Shown here: positions 1-6,558 of the stretch, one piece after another
How positions within the stretch are numbered: the stretch's first letter is position 1
Layout of the letters: each line of letters opens with the position of its first letter
The notes under the pieces: model-generated
What the model was told of the DNA's origin: nothing
Database searches by the model: none
Seen by the model: the letters and a program-made list of their open reading frames with translations, nothing else
Assembly (NCBI GenBank): GCA_030618205.1
Contig: JAUXDR010000007.1
Span: 1-13,788, forward strand
Origin: Deltaproteobacteria bacterium
Lineage (GTDB): Bacteria > Desulfobacterota > Dissulfuribacteria > Dissulfuribacterales > UBA3076
Reading direction: 5' to 3'
Length of the DNA: 13,788 nucleotides
Position numbers and translations under genes: made by a program

Positions 1-11
1 TTACAGGTTAC

Positions 12-40
12 ATGCAGGCCGGTTCCTTGCCGGCCTGCAT
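12..40 (-). terminator. Palindrome after pilS, possible terminator
   Basis: A perfect 11-bp inverted repeat (ATGCAGGCCGG at 12-22, CCGGCCTGCAT at 30-40) with a 7-nt loop lies 6 bases past the pilS stop codon. It is GC-rich and placed where the pilS transcript should end. No run of U follows it in the minus direction, so it is not a textbook intrinsic terminator. It may instead stabilise the 3' end or act with Rho. Confidence 0.55.
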
Positions 41-46
41 ATCCAT

Positions 47-1654
47 TTAGTTTTCAACGCCCTTCATACGTTTAGGAAGATGCAGAGTAAAGGTAGAACC
101 CTTGCCCTGTTCAGAATCTACCGTAATATCACCATGCCATTCATGAACGAGCCTATGGACTATTGCCAGGCCTAATCCTGTTCCATCCGGCCGGGTGGAG
201 AAGAAAGGATTGAACACCCTTGAAAGATCCTCAGGCCTTATGCCGGTTCCGTTGTCTGAGATTTTAAGAACTAAATAATCTTCCCCTTTTGTCGTTCCCT
301 TGATTGATATTCTTCCGTCTTCATGAGGCAGGGCCTGATAGGCATTCAGCAAGAGGTTCAAAAGGACCTGTTTGAATTGAGATGGGTCCACCTCAAATTG
401 TAGATTAGCCGGGACGTCTGTTTTGACATCGGCTTGGGGGAGTTTTTTTCTTTGTTTCATCAGGGAAAGAATAGACTCAATTTCTTCCAGTAAAGATATG
501 TTTTGAATCTTTTTTTCCTCTGGTTTGGCATAGAGAAGAAAAGACTTTGTAATATTATTCAGACGGTCGCTCTCTCTACTAATAATCTGTAGTAGCCTTT
601 TTTCTTCAGGCTGCAACGGTGCTGATTCTTCCAGAAACTGAGCTGCTCCAGACAGGGATGCCAAGGGATTTCTTATCTCATGGGCAAGTCCTGCGGCCAT
701 CTCACCAAGGGCGGCAAGACGGTCCATGCGCTGAAGGCGTTCTTCCCTTGCCTTTCTCTCTGTAATGTCTTGAAAAATTATTCCGTATCCAAGGTGATGT
801 TCCTGGTGGCCTTTTAACAAAAAAGTGGATGTCCCGAGGAATCCGGGTAAGCCGTGGGGATTTGTATGGCTCACTTCCTGCCGTTTACTTTCTCCGCCGC
901 TCCTGAAATTCTCCAGTAGCTGTGTCCCGGTTGGCCAGAGTTCTTGTAAGGGCTGCCCGTATCCGTTAATGATTTTCTGTCCGAGGATCTTAATAGCCGT
1001 CTGATTAAAGAAAGTTATATTCCCTTTTTCATCTACTGTGATCAGACCTGACTGGATGCTGTCTGCAAGATGGCGATGGATTTCCTCCATACGGCGCAGA
1101 TCCACCTTGGTATCTGACAGCTTTTTTTCTGTGTAATGAAGACGTTTTGCAAGGACAATTCCTAAAGATGCAATGATGTTAAAGGACGCTATGTGGATAA
1201 AGAATGTGTATAAAGCATCATCTAATTTGTCTTCCGGTATTTCACAAAGCCAGAAAAGGGCAGCGTAGCCGACGATACACAGGAAGGTTGATGCAGCGCC
1301 TTCCTTTTGACTGCCAAGAATACATGCGGTGAGGATGGCAATAGGATATAAGAAGACAAGAGGGCTTTCAGGCCCACCGGTCCAAAATACGGCAAGATTC
1401 ACCAGTATGACGTCAAGAACCGTCTGGATATAGAGGAGCCATTTATTCAGCCCCCTCTTTTTGTACCATATGATATAAACAGCAGTGAGAAAAAATGCCC
1501 CTCCCAGGATCAGGGACAACTGGGTCACTTTTCCAAAAGCATCGGCAAAATATCCGGGTAGGAAATAGGTGCTGCAGAGCAGCAGAACCAGGATAGTTAG
1601 GCGGCCTGCAGTTATACAGTAAAACAATCGGCCACTTGAGTTCTTAGAGGGCAT
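47..1654 (-). CDS. pilS: Sensor histidine kinase, PilS type (NtrC-system partner)
   Basis: Membrane histidine kinase that would phosphorylate the response regulator encoded just upstream. From the ATG at 1654 it has 535 residues. About six hydrophobic segments span residues 17-171, a PAS domain covers about 198-300, and the H-box (AGLAHEIRNPL) places the phospho-acceptor at His325. Asn437 lies in the N-box, followed by DNGTGI (467-472) and GTGLGLAI (491-498). Six N-terminal helices plus one PAS domain is the PilS layout, and the linked regulator has a PilR-like C-terminus, so PilS is preferred over AtoS or NtrB. An in-frame TTG at 1696 would add 14 residues lying inside pilR. The ATG at 1654 gives an 11-bp overlap with pilR and fits translational coupling; only a weak AAAG precedes it. 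No pilin or pilus genes are in the window, so the regulated process is inferred from family membership. Confidence 0.85.
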   Translation of the reverse strand: MPSKNSSGRLFYCITAGRLTILVLLLCSTYFLPGYFADAFGKVTQLSLILGGAFFLTAVYIIWYKKRGLNKWLLYIQTVLDVILVNLAVFWTGGPESPLVFLYPIAILTACILGSQKEGAASTFLCIVGYAALFWLCEIPEDKLDDALYTFFIHIASFNIIASLGIVLAKRLHYTEKKLSDTKVDLRRMEEIHRHLADSIQSGLITVDEKGNITFFNQTAIKILGQKIINGYGQPLQELWPTGTQLLENFRSGGESKRQEVSHTNPHGLPGFLGTSTFLLKGHQEHHLGYGIIFQDITERKAREERLQRMDRLAALGEMAAGLAHEIRNPLASLSGAAQFLEESAPLQPEEKRLLQIISRESDRLNNITKSFLLYAKPEEKKIQNISLLEEIESILSLMKQRKKLPQADVKTDVPANLQFEVDPSQFKQVLLNLLLNAYQALPHEDGRISIKGTTKGEDYLVLKISDNGTGIRPEDLSRVFNPFFSTRPDGTGLGLAIVHRLVHEWHGDITVDSEQGKGSTFTLHLPKRMKGVEN

Positions 1655-3074
1655 ACTTTGATAGACGATATCTAAAGGACCTGAAGTTAAGGCCAAGGAT
1701 GCCGGCAGCTTCGGTCTTTACCCCGTTTGTCTTCTCAAGCGCCTTTTTTAGAAGAGTTTTTTCTATATGGCTGAGGAACTGCTCAAGGTCTAAACCTTCA
1801 GGCCCCAGGTACGGTTCGTAAGAAAAGGGGCTGGATTCGGCGGTTTTTTGCTGCTTGAACTCAGCCAGAGACAGGCTTTCAGGAAGCAGGAGATTTGAGG
1901 TGGCAAGGGCCACACTCCTTTCGATGATATTTTCCAGTTCTCTCACGTTTCCTGGGAACGAGTATTTCTGTAATGCATCCAAGGCAAAGCTGGATATGCC
2001 CTGTACGGCCTTATTTTGTTCTTTGGAATACTTGTCCAGGAAGTACTGGACCAGGAGGGGAATGTCTTCAGGACGGTCTCTTAATGGTGGCATACGAATT
2101 TGGATTACGTTCAGTCTGTAATACAGGTCTTCCCTGAATCGCCCGGTTATTACTTCCTTTTCCAGGTCACGGTTAGTGGCTGCCAATATCCTCACATCTA
2201 CCTTCCTTTCTTTGGTGTCGCCAAGAGATGTAAAGGACTTCTGTTGCACGACTCTCAACAGTTTGACCTGGAGGGTCATGGGCAGTTCTCCGATTTCATC
2301 AAGAAAGATAGTGCCTTGACTGGCTATGGCAAAGAGACCTTGTTTTTCACGATCAGCACCGGTAAAGGCCCCTCTTTTGTGGCCAAAAAGCTCGCTTTCA
2401 AGGAGATTCTCCGGGATGCCTCCGCAATTAATAACTACAAAGGGCTTGTCCTTGCGGACTCCAAGGTTATGAATGGCTCGTGCAGCAAGCTCTTTCCCTG
2501 TGCCACTTTCACCGGATATGAGTACACTGGAAGGACTGGATGCTATCCTGGGTATTAGCTGGAATATTTTTAGCATAACAGGGCTTTTGGTCAACATATT
2601 GTCAAGCTTATAGATCTTGTTAGCAGTATCTCTGATCAAGGACTGGGCCTTTGGTCTCGTTTCAAGGGCTTTTCCCACAACCTCCCTGATTTCCTCTATC
2701 CGAAACGGCTTGGTAAGGTAATCCCAGGCCCCCTCTTTCATTGCCGCCATTGCGGTATCCAAGGAGGCAAAGGCAGTAATCAGTATTACAGGGACATCTG
2801 TGTGCTTAGTCTTGATTTCTTTCAGTAAAGTCATCCCATCTATACCAGGCATCCTCACGTCACTTATGACCAGGGATACATTTTCGCTATCCAAGAGCCG
2901 AAGGGCCTTTTCCCCACTGGGCGCGGAGCATACGCCGTAGCCTTCCTTGGCAAGGAGTATCTCCAGAAATTCCCTGAGGCTTTGGTCGTCATCAACTATC
3001 AGGATTTTGGGTCCGGCAGCACTTGGGCTATCCGTTGCCTCTGTGAAAAGATTTTCAGGATGTGGAAAGCTCAT
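1644..3074 (-). CDS. pilR: Sigma-54-dependent response regulator, PilR type
   Basis: NtrC-class transcriptional activator of 476 residues, partner of the downstream kinase. It has a receiver domain with acidic VDDD near the N-terminus, phospho-acceptor Asp72 (VISDVRMP) and Lys in TKPF. The sigma-54 AAA+ domain has Walker A GESGTGKE (188-195), the sigma-54-contacting loop GAFTGA (235-240) and Walker B TIFLDEIGELP. A Fis-type helix-turn-helix follows at the C-terminus (ILGLNFRSFRYRLSK), whose FRSFRYRL core resembles PilR proteins. The longer frame begins with GTG at 3101, but the ATG at 3074 is preceded by GGAGGT at a good distance and is chosen. In PilR systems the target is a sigma-54 promoter for pilin genes, which is not present here. 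It is translated in an overlapping pair with pilS. Confidence 0.88.
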   Translation of the reverse strand: MSFPHPENLFTEATDSPSAAGPKILIVDDDQSLREFLEILLAKEGYGVCSAPSGEKALRLLDSENVSLVISDVRMPGIDGMTLLKEIKTKHTDVPVILITAFASLDTAMAAMKEGAWDYLTKPFRIEEIREVVGKALETRPKAQSLIRDTANKIYKLDNMLTKSPVMLKIFQLIPRIASSPSSVLISGESGTGKELAARAIHNLGVRKDKPFVVINCGGIPENLLESELFGHKRGAFTGADREKQGLFAIASQGTIFLDEIGELPMTLQVKLLRVVQQKSFTSLGDTKERKVDVRILAATNRDLEKEVITGRFREDLYYRLNVIQIRMPPLRDRPEDIPLLVQYFLDKYSKEQNKAVQGISSFALDALQKYSFPGNVRELENIIERSVALATSNLLLPESLSLAEFKQQKTAESSPFSYEPYLGPEGLDLEQFLSHIEKTLLKKALEKTNGVKTEAAGILGLNFRSFRYRLSKYAL

Positions 3075-3182
3075 ATAAACACCTCCGGCGTGACCATTCA
3101 CATACCTTGGCCGCCTGCTGGATAGGGGTGAACAATTGCCCTTCGCGGTACTTATCGACAGAATTGAGAAAGATGTTGAATG

Positions 3183-3316
3183 TGATGCTCTTGTAAAAAG
3201 TCAAAATCGAGTCACTCCCGCAAAAGCGGGAGTCCGTAATAACTTGAAACAACTGGATTCCTGCTTTCGCAGGAATGACAATTAAGAGACATATTGGACT
3301 TTTTACAAAGACATCA
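3183..3316. mobile_element. 134-bp MITE-like element with two REP-type hairpins
   Basis: Imperfect 20-bp terminal inverted repeats bound the element: 3183-3202 and 3297-3316 match at 17 of 20 positions, and both contain TTGTAAAAAGTC. Inside are two hairpins in opposite orientation: ACTCCCGC-AAAA-GCGGGAGT (3214-3233) and ATTCCTGC-TTTC-GCAGGAAT (3257-3276). Both belong to the widespread GTCATTCCxGCGAAAGCxGGAATCC type of repeat, which in translation gives VIPAKAGIQ. There is no coding capacity, so movement would need an enzyme supplied in trans. The right outer end coincides with the stop codon of pyrC. Confidence 0.75.
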
Positions 3317-4630
3317 AGTGTGATCAGGCTGGATTTGGGGAAGAAGCAGTCCTGTGGGATCAAATACCGGGCGGCCGTCAACAAAAGTGAGAATGGCTTT
3401 ACCTTGAAGCTCTTTTCCTAGAAATGGGCTGTTGTAACTCAAGGAGTGAAGAGATTCCCGGGTTAAGGTAAAAACTGCCTCCGGATCTATGATACATATA
3501 TCTGCAGAATTTCCATCCTTCAGACTTCCTTCCGGCACACCCAGAATCTTGGAGGGAGAAATGGACATACATCTGACCATTTGAGACGCTGAAATATAGT
3601 CGTCTCTTACGAGGTTCAGCGAGAGAGGAATGGCGGTTTCAAGGCCTATGATCCCGTTTGCAGCCATTTGAAACTCGCATTCCTTTTCAAGTACGCTGTG
3701 GGGGGCGTGGTCCGTGGCGATAGCATCTATAGTGCCGTCTTTCAGGCTCTCAATAACTGCCAGGCGGTCTTCCTCGGTGCGGAGGGGCGGATACATCTTG
3801 GCAAGTGTGTTGTACCCAAATACTACTTCTTCTGTGAGACTGAAGTAATGTGGAGCAGTCTCTGCAGTAACCCGTATACCCCTGCTCTTGGCCCGGCGGA
3901 CGATTTCAACCGAACCTTTTGTGCTCACGTGGGCAATATGGAGACGGCCCCCGGTCAACTCAGCCAGGGCCACATCCCTGAATACGGCAATTTCTTCAGC
4001 AGCTGCAGGAATCCCCTTAAGACCAAGAATAGTAGATACCCGGCCCTCATTCATCACACCTCCCCTGGAAAGGTCAAGCTCTTCGGAGTGGGATATGATA
4101 AGTGCATCAAAGTTCCGGGCATATTCAAGGGCCTGGCGCATCACTGCCGCATTTTTCACAGGCAGGCCATCATCTGAGAAGGCTATTGCACCGGCATTGA
4201 GGAGGTCTCCGAATTCTGTCAACTGCTCCCCTTTTTGCCCCAATGTGATGGCTGCGATCGGATAGACCCTTGCCCTGGCGGAACTTTGGGCCTTTTCCAG
4301 TATGAATCTGGTGATGCCTGCAGAATCATTGGCCGGTTGGGTATTAGGCATGCACGCCACTGCTGTAAAACCACCGGCAACAGCGGCAGCCGTGCCGGAT
4401 TCAATAGTCTCCTTATATTCCTCCCCTGGCTCCCGCAGATGAACATGCATATCCAACAACCCCGGCACAAGCCATTTCCCCTTCAGGTCAAGGACCCTGG
4501 CATCTTGCGGAACGTCAAGGGATTCCCCTACAGCAGCTATGATTCCATCTCTTACCAGAAGGTCACCGGTAAAATCCCTGTTTTGGGATGGATCTATTAT
4601 TCGTGCATTTGTAAATAGATAGGCGTTCAT
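3314..4630 (-). CDS. pyrC: Dihydroorotase, class I
   Basis: Catalyses the reversible cyclisation of N-carbamoyl-L-aspartate to dihydroorotate, the third step of pyrimidine synthesis. The 438-residue protein carries the amidohydrolase zinc ligands in order: HVH (62-64) in GLLDMHVHLREPGEE, the FSDDG aspartate near 153, His181 (SHSEE), His234 (IAHVST) and Asp307 (ATDHAPH). The MPNTQP substrate motif is also present. The ATG at 4630 is preferred over a GTG at 4645, because the upstream extension is made of intergenic repeat sequence. No clear Shine-Dalgarno is seen. The stop codon TGA (3316-3314) is formed by the outer end of a MITE-like element, so the last few residues (…QIQPDHT) may be derived from or trimmed by that insertion. 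It lies downstream of pyrB in the same direction across a repeat-filled gap. Confidence 0.93.
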   Translation of the reverse strand: MNAYLFTNARIIDPSQNRDFTGDLLVRDGIIAAVGESLDVPQDARVLDLKGKWLVPGLLDMHVHLREPGEEYKETIESGTAAAVAGGFTAVACMPNTQPANDSAGITRFILEKAQSSARARVYPIAAITLGQKGEQLTEFGDLLNAGAIAFSDDGLPVKNAAVMRQALEYARNFDALIISHSEELDLSRGGVMNEGRVSTILGLKGIPAAAEEIAVFRDVALAELTGGRLHIAHVSTKGSVEIVRRAKSRGIRVTAETAPHYFSLTEEVVFGYNTLAKMYPPLRTEEDRLAVIESLKDGTIDAIATDHAPHSVLEKECEFQMAANGIIGLETAIPLSLNLVRDDYISASQMVRCMSISPSKILGVPEGSLKDGNSADICIIDPEAVFTLTRESLHSLSYNSPFLGKELQGKAILTFVDGRPVFDPTGLLLPQIQPDHT

Positions 4631-4631
4631 A

Positions 4632-4936
4632 CGTTCAGAGTTCACCGTTCAGGGTTACCTTTCTGTAGGGGTTTAAAGGTTCATGTTAAAAGACGAACGT
4701 CGAACATCGAACATCCAACGTAGAATAAATTTAAGGCAGATGCGCATTTTGTGAATGAATTTTCCCCCCGGGTCGTACTTCTGTTTCTTCATTTTTTCCT
4801 ATTCGATGTTCGATGTTGGACGTTCGATGTTCGATGTTCATTTTTTTCCGTTCGATCTTTCTTCCGTTGACCTTTCGAGTTAACTCTTAACCTTCGAACC
4901 CTGAACCCTGAGCTTTCAGCTTTGAGCCTTCAGCCT
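4632..4936. repeat. Degenerate heptanucleotide repeat tract between pyrB and pyrC
   Basis: This roughly 300-bp gap holds no gene. It reads largely in 7-base steps. The block at 4632-4660 is built on GTTCAGR/GTTCACC, 4690-4727 on RTCGAAC, 4800-4840 on the complement ATGTTCG, and 4870-4936 on CCCTGAA, CTTTCAG and CCTTCAG. The stretches 4695-4719 and 4815-4839 are inverted copies (23 of 25 identical), so the transcript between pyrB and pyrC could fold into a long stem. The same 25-base core recurs at 10626-10650. The tract resembles the short tandem heptamers seen in intergenic DNA of several bacteria. Confidence 0.75.
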
Positions 4937-5863
4937 TCAAGCTTTTGTAAGAAGCAGAGATAACAGGGCCATTCTTATCGCCACTCCATTTGTCACCTGA
5001 TCCAGGATTACGGAGTATGGCCCATCTGCCACCTCCGGTGCCATTTCTACTCCACGATTGATAGGTCCGGGGTGCATGATCAAGGCCCCTGATTTGGCCA
5101 ACTTGACCTTGTCAGGGCTGAGGCCGAAGAACATTGCATACTCTCTTGCAGAAGGAATAAGGCTCTGTCCCTGACGTTCCTTTTGAATCCTGAGGACTAT
5201 TATTACATCCGCATCCTCTAAGGCCTCTTCCATCTTCAGGACCACTTTTGCCCCGAGGACTTCTGATTGACGTGAAGGAAGCATGGTGGCAGGCCCTGAC
5301 ACAACCACCTCGGCACCCATCTTTGTGAAGGCCAGTATATCTGAGTGTGCTACTCTGCTGTGAAGGATATCTCCCAGTATGGCAACTTTTAAATTATCAA
5401 TATGCCCCAGGTGTTCTCTTACGGTAAAGATGTCTAGCAGGGCCTGGGAGGGATGCTCGTTTGTACCATCTCCAGCATTGATTACAGCCGAGTTTACGTA
5501 TTTTGTTAGCAGGTGAGGAGTCCCTGAATGGGGATGACGCATGACTATGATATCAGGCTTCATTGCCTCGATGTTTCGTGCAGTATCAATAAGGGTTTCT
5601 CCTTTTACGACACTGCTGGCCTTGGCTGAAATTGACACCGTGTCTGCGCTCAATCGCTTGGCTGCCAGCTCGAATGAGAGGCGAGTCCGGGTGCTCGGTT
5701 CAAAGAAAAGATGAACTACGGTTTTGCCGCGGAGCGGTGGTACCTTCTTAATGGGTCTTTCAAGGATATCTTTGAGAGACTCGGCAGTATCCAGAATGAA
5801 AGTGATCTCGTCCGGTGAGAGGGTGGATATTCCTAGTATGTGTCGGGCAGTGAAGCGATTCAT
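4937..5863 (-). CDS. pyrB: Aspartate carbamoyltransferase catalytic subunit
   Basis: Condenses carbamoyl phosphate with L-aspartate to give N-carbamoyl-aspartate, the committed step of pyrimidine synthesis. The product is 308 residues, the usual size. It has the carbamoyl-phosphate loop FEPSTRTR (54-61), the KGET loop (87-90), the EHPSQALLD motif and the C-terminal HPGPINRG (264-271). The ATG at 5863 is chosen. A longer frame from a TTG at 5920 would run through the leader terminator and add a low-quality N-terminus. The Shine-Dalgarno AAGGAGG lies 11-12 bases upstream, a long spacing, and is buried in the terminator hairpin, so both transcription and translation initiation look controlled by that structure. 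No regulatory subunit (pyrI) follows; the next gene is pyrC. Confidence 0.93.
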   Translation of the reverse strand: MNRFTARHILGISTLSPDEITFILDTAESLKDILERPIKKVPPLRGKTVVHLFFEPSTRTRLSFELAAKRLSADTVSISAKASSVVKGETLIDTARNIEAMKPDIIVMRHPHSGTPHLLTKYVNSAVINAGDGTNEHPSQALLDIFTVREHLGHIDNLKVAILGDILHSRVAHSDILAFTKMGAEVVVSGPATMLPSRQSEVLGAKVVLKMEEALEDADVIIVLRIQKERQGQSLIPSAREYAMFFGLSPDKVKLAKSGALIMHPGPINRGVEMAPEVADGPYSVILDQVTNGVAIRMALLSLLLTKA

Positions 5864-5952
5864 GCCAAAAAAAAGCCTCCTTTTCGAAAAAAAGGAGGCA
5901 ATGTGCGGCGTGTATGCCAAAATATTTTGTCACGAACAAGCATTGCTTTCAT
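5860..5952 (-). CDS. Candidate pyrL-like leader peptide upstream of pyrB
   Basis: A small frame begins at ATG 5952, passes in frame through the whole attenuator hairpin, and ends with TGA at 5862-5860, overlapping the pyrB start (ATGA). It would be 30 residues, starting MKAMLVRDKIF and ending PPFFRKGGFFLA. The Phe-rich ends are encoded by the U-runs of the terminator. Enteric pyrL has the same arrangement, a leader peptide read through a U-rich attenuator just ahead of pyrB. Other in-frame starts are ATG 5982 (40 residues) and ATG 5943 (27 residues). None has a convincing Shine-Dalgarno sequence, which is the main weakness. The function proposed is cis-regulatory: translation would melt the hairpin. 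This is inference from layout, not from recognised sequence similarity. Confidence 0.42.
   Translation of the reverse strand: MKAMLVRDKIFWHTRRTLPPFFRKGGFFLA
5867..5899 (-). terminator. Intrinsic terminator/attenuator overlapping the pyrB ribosome-binding site
   Basis: Read on the minus strand, GCCTCCTTTT (5899-5890) pairs perfectly with AAAAGGAGGC (5884-5875) around a 5-nt loop. Eight consecutive U (5874-5867) follow, and the pyrB ATG comes four bases later. It has the full signature of an intrinsic terminator, but it stands before a gene rather than after one, which marks it as an attenuator. The 3' arm contains the GGAGG that serves pyrB, so an unmelted hairpin would also block translation. 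Release could come from a ribosome translating the leader frame close behind RNA polymerase when UTP is scarce, as in the enteric pyrBI operon. No PyrR-type antiterminator element was recognised. Confidence 0.8.
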
Positions 5953-5959
5953 AATGTTG

Positions 5960-5989
5960 GATGTAGCACAAAGGATACTCATGAGTCAA
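5960..5989 (-). promoter_or_regulatory. Possible sigma-70 promoter for pyrB leader
   Basis: TTGACT (5989-5984) is a good -35 hexamer on the minus strand. At an 18-base spacing it is followed by TACATC (5965-5960), which is only a modest -10. If used, transcription would start near 5953, placing the ATGs at 5952 and 5943 at the very front of the message. The assignment is weak because of the poor -10. Confidence 0.3.
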
Positions 5990-6093
5990 GTAAGTCTCGT
6001 TTAAGCTGAAAATAAAAATTAGATACTAAACCACAAATAAATATTTGGCTTGCTATTATTTATAAAGGTGCTTAGTGTGTGTCATCAAGTAAG

Positions 6094-6114
6094 TCCCGCT
6101 GTAAATTGGCGGGA
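6094..6114 (+). promoter_or_regulatory. Small hairpin in the region upstream of the cold-shock gene
   Basis: TCCCGC (6094-6099) pairs with GCGGGA (6109-6114) around a 9-base AT-rich loop, about 90 bases before the cold-shock gene. Long structured 5' leaders are common for cspA-type genes and can sense temperature. Whether this stretch is transcribed is unknown, and no clear -35/-10 pair was found between 6001 and 6180. The hairpin is flanked on its left by a 16-bp sequence that also occurs at 5986-6001. Confidence 0.3.
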
Positions 6115-6203
6115 GGGTTTCTTTCTGTGGGGATTATCCGTTTGTTAAACGCTATCATCCTTCAGTTTGCAACGTTGAAATTTTTCGAAAGGAGGATGAT
6201 ATT

Positions 6204-6404
6204 ATGACAAATGGAACTGTTAAGTGGTTTAATGACGGCAAAGGTTTTGGATTCATAGAACAGGACAACGGACCGGATGTATTTGTGCATCATAGCGCAA
6301 TCAATGCGACCGGTTTTAAATCCCTCAGTGAAGGTGCGCGCGTGACCTTTGACATTGAGCAAGGGCCAAAAGGTCCGGCTGCTGCCAATGTGACCATTGC
6401 CTAA
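6204..6404 (+). CDS. Cold-shock domain protein, CspA family
   Basis: Single-domain nucleic-acid chaperone of 66 residues, the typical CspA size. It starts [18 protein letters not shown] and carries RNP1 (KGFGFIEQ) and RNP2 (VFVHHSAI), the two surface motifs that bind single-stranded RNA or DNA. The start is fixed by a strong Shine-Dalgarno AAAGGAGG eight bases upstream. It is transcribed divergently from pyrB, and a good intrinsic terminator follows it. Members of this family unfold mRNA structure during cold or growth transitions. Whether this copy is cold-induced cannot be told from the sequence. Several paralogues are usual per genome, so no numbered csp symbol is given. Confidence 0.95.
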   Translation: MTNGTVKWFNDGKGFGFIEQDNGPDVFVHHSAINATGFKSLSEGARVTFDIEQGPKGPAAANVTIA

Positions 6405-6423
6405 CCTACTTTTTAAGGCAATT

Positions 6424-6459
6424 AAAGGCATCTCCTGTGAAATGGGGGGTGCCTTTTTT
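6424..6459 (+). terminator. Intrinsic terminator of the cold-shock gene
   Basis: AAAGGCATCTCC (6424-6435) pairs with GGGGGTGCCTTT (6445-6456) as a 12-bp stem including two G-U pairs, and a run of six T ends at 6459. It begins 20 bases after the cold-shock stop codon and should isolate that gene from the small basic-protein gene downstream. Confidence 0.85.
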
Positions 6460-6558
6460 ATTGATCGCTTGCATCAAACCACAATTATGCCGGCTGAGAT
6501 TCTTTTCCCTGTAATCAGCGATCTTATCGATCCGGCAACCGACCAGGAAGGAAACGCC

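Noticed and set aside
1655..1696. TTG start of the kinase at 1696
   Set aside because: No ribosome site, and it would lie entirely inside pilR coding sequence; the ATG at 1654 gives a plausible short overlap.
2100..2558. 152-residue plus-strand frame inside pilR
   Set aside because: Antisense shadow of the sigma-54 activator domain; no ribosome site and no recognisable product.
3055..3384. 109-residue minus-strand frame containing VIPAKAGIQ
   Set aside because: It is the translated signature of the REP/MITE repeat and overlaps the ends of pyrC and pilR, not a gene.
4690..4840. CRISPR array suggested by repeated GAACATCGAAC units
   Set aside because: Units are contiguous heptamers with no spacers, and part of the set is inverted.
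5864..5920. N-terminal extension of PyrB from a TTG at 5920
   Set aside because: It would translate the attenuator hairpin and U-run as protein, adds 19 poorly conserved residues, and the ATG at 5863 gives the normal family length.
6045..6066. Promoter (TTGGCT with TATAAA, or a sigma-54 site) for the cold-shock gene
   Set aside because: Spacing of about 10 bases does not fit sigma-70, and the GG/GC spacing of a -24/-12 site is absent.
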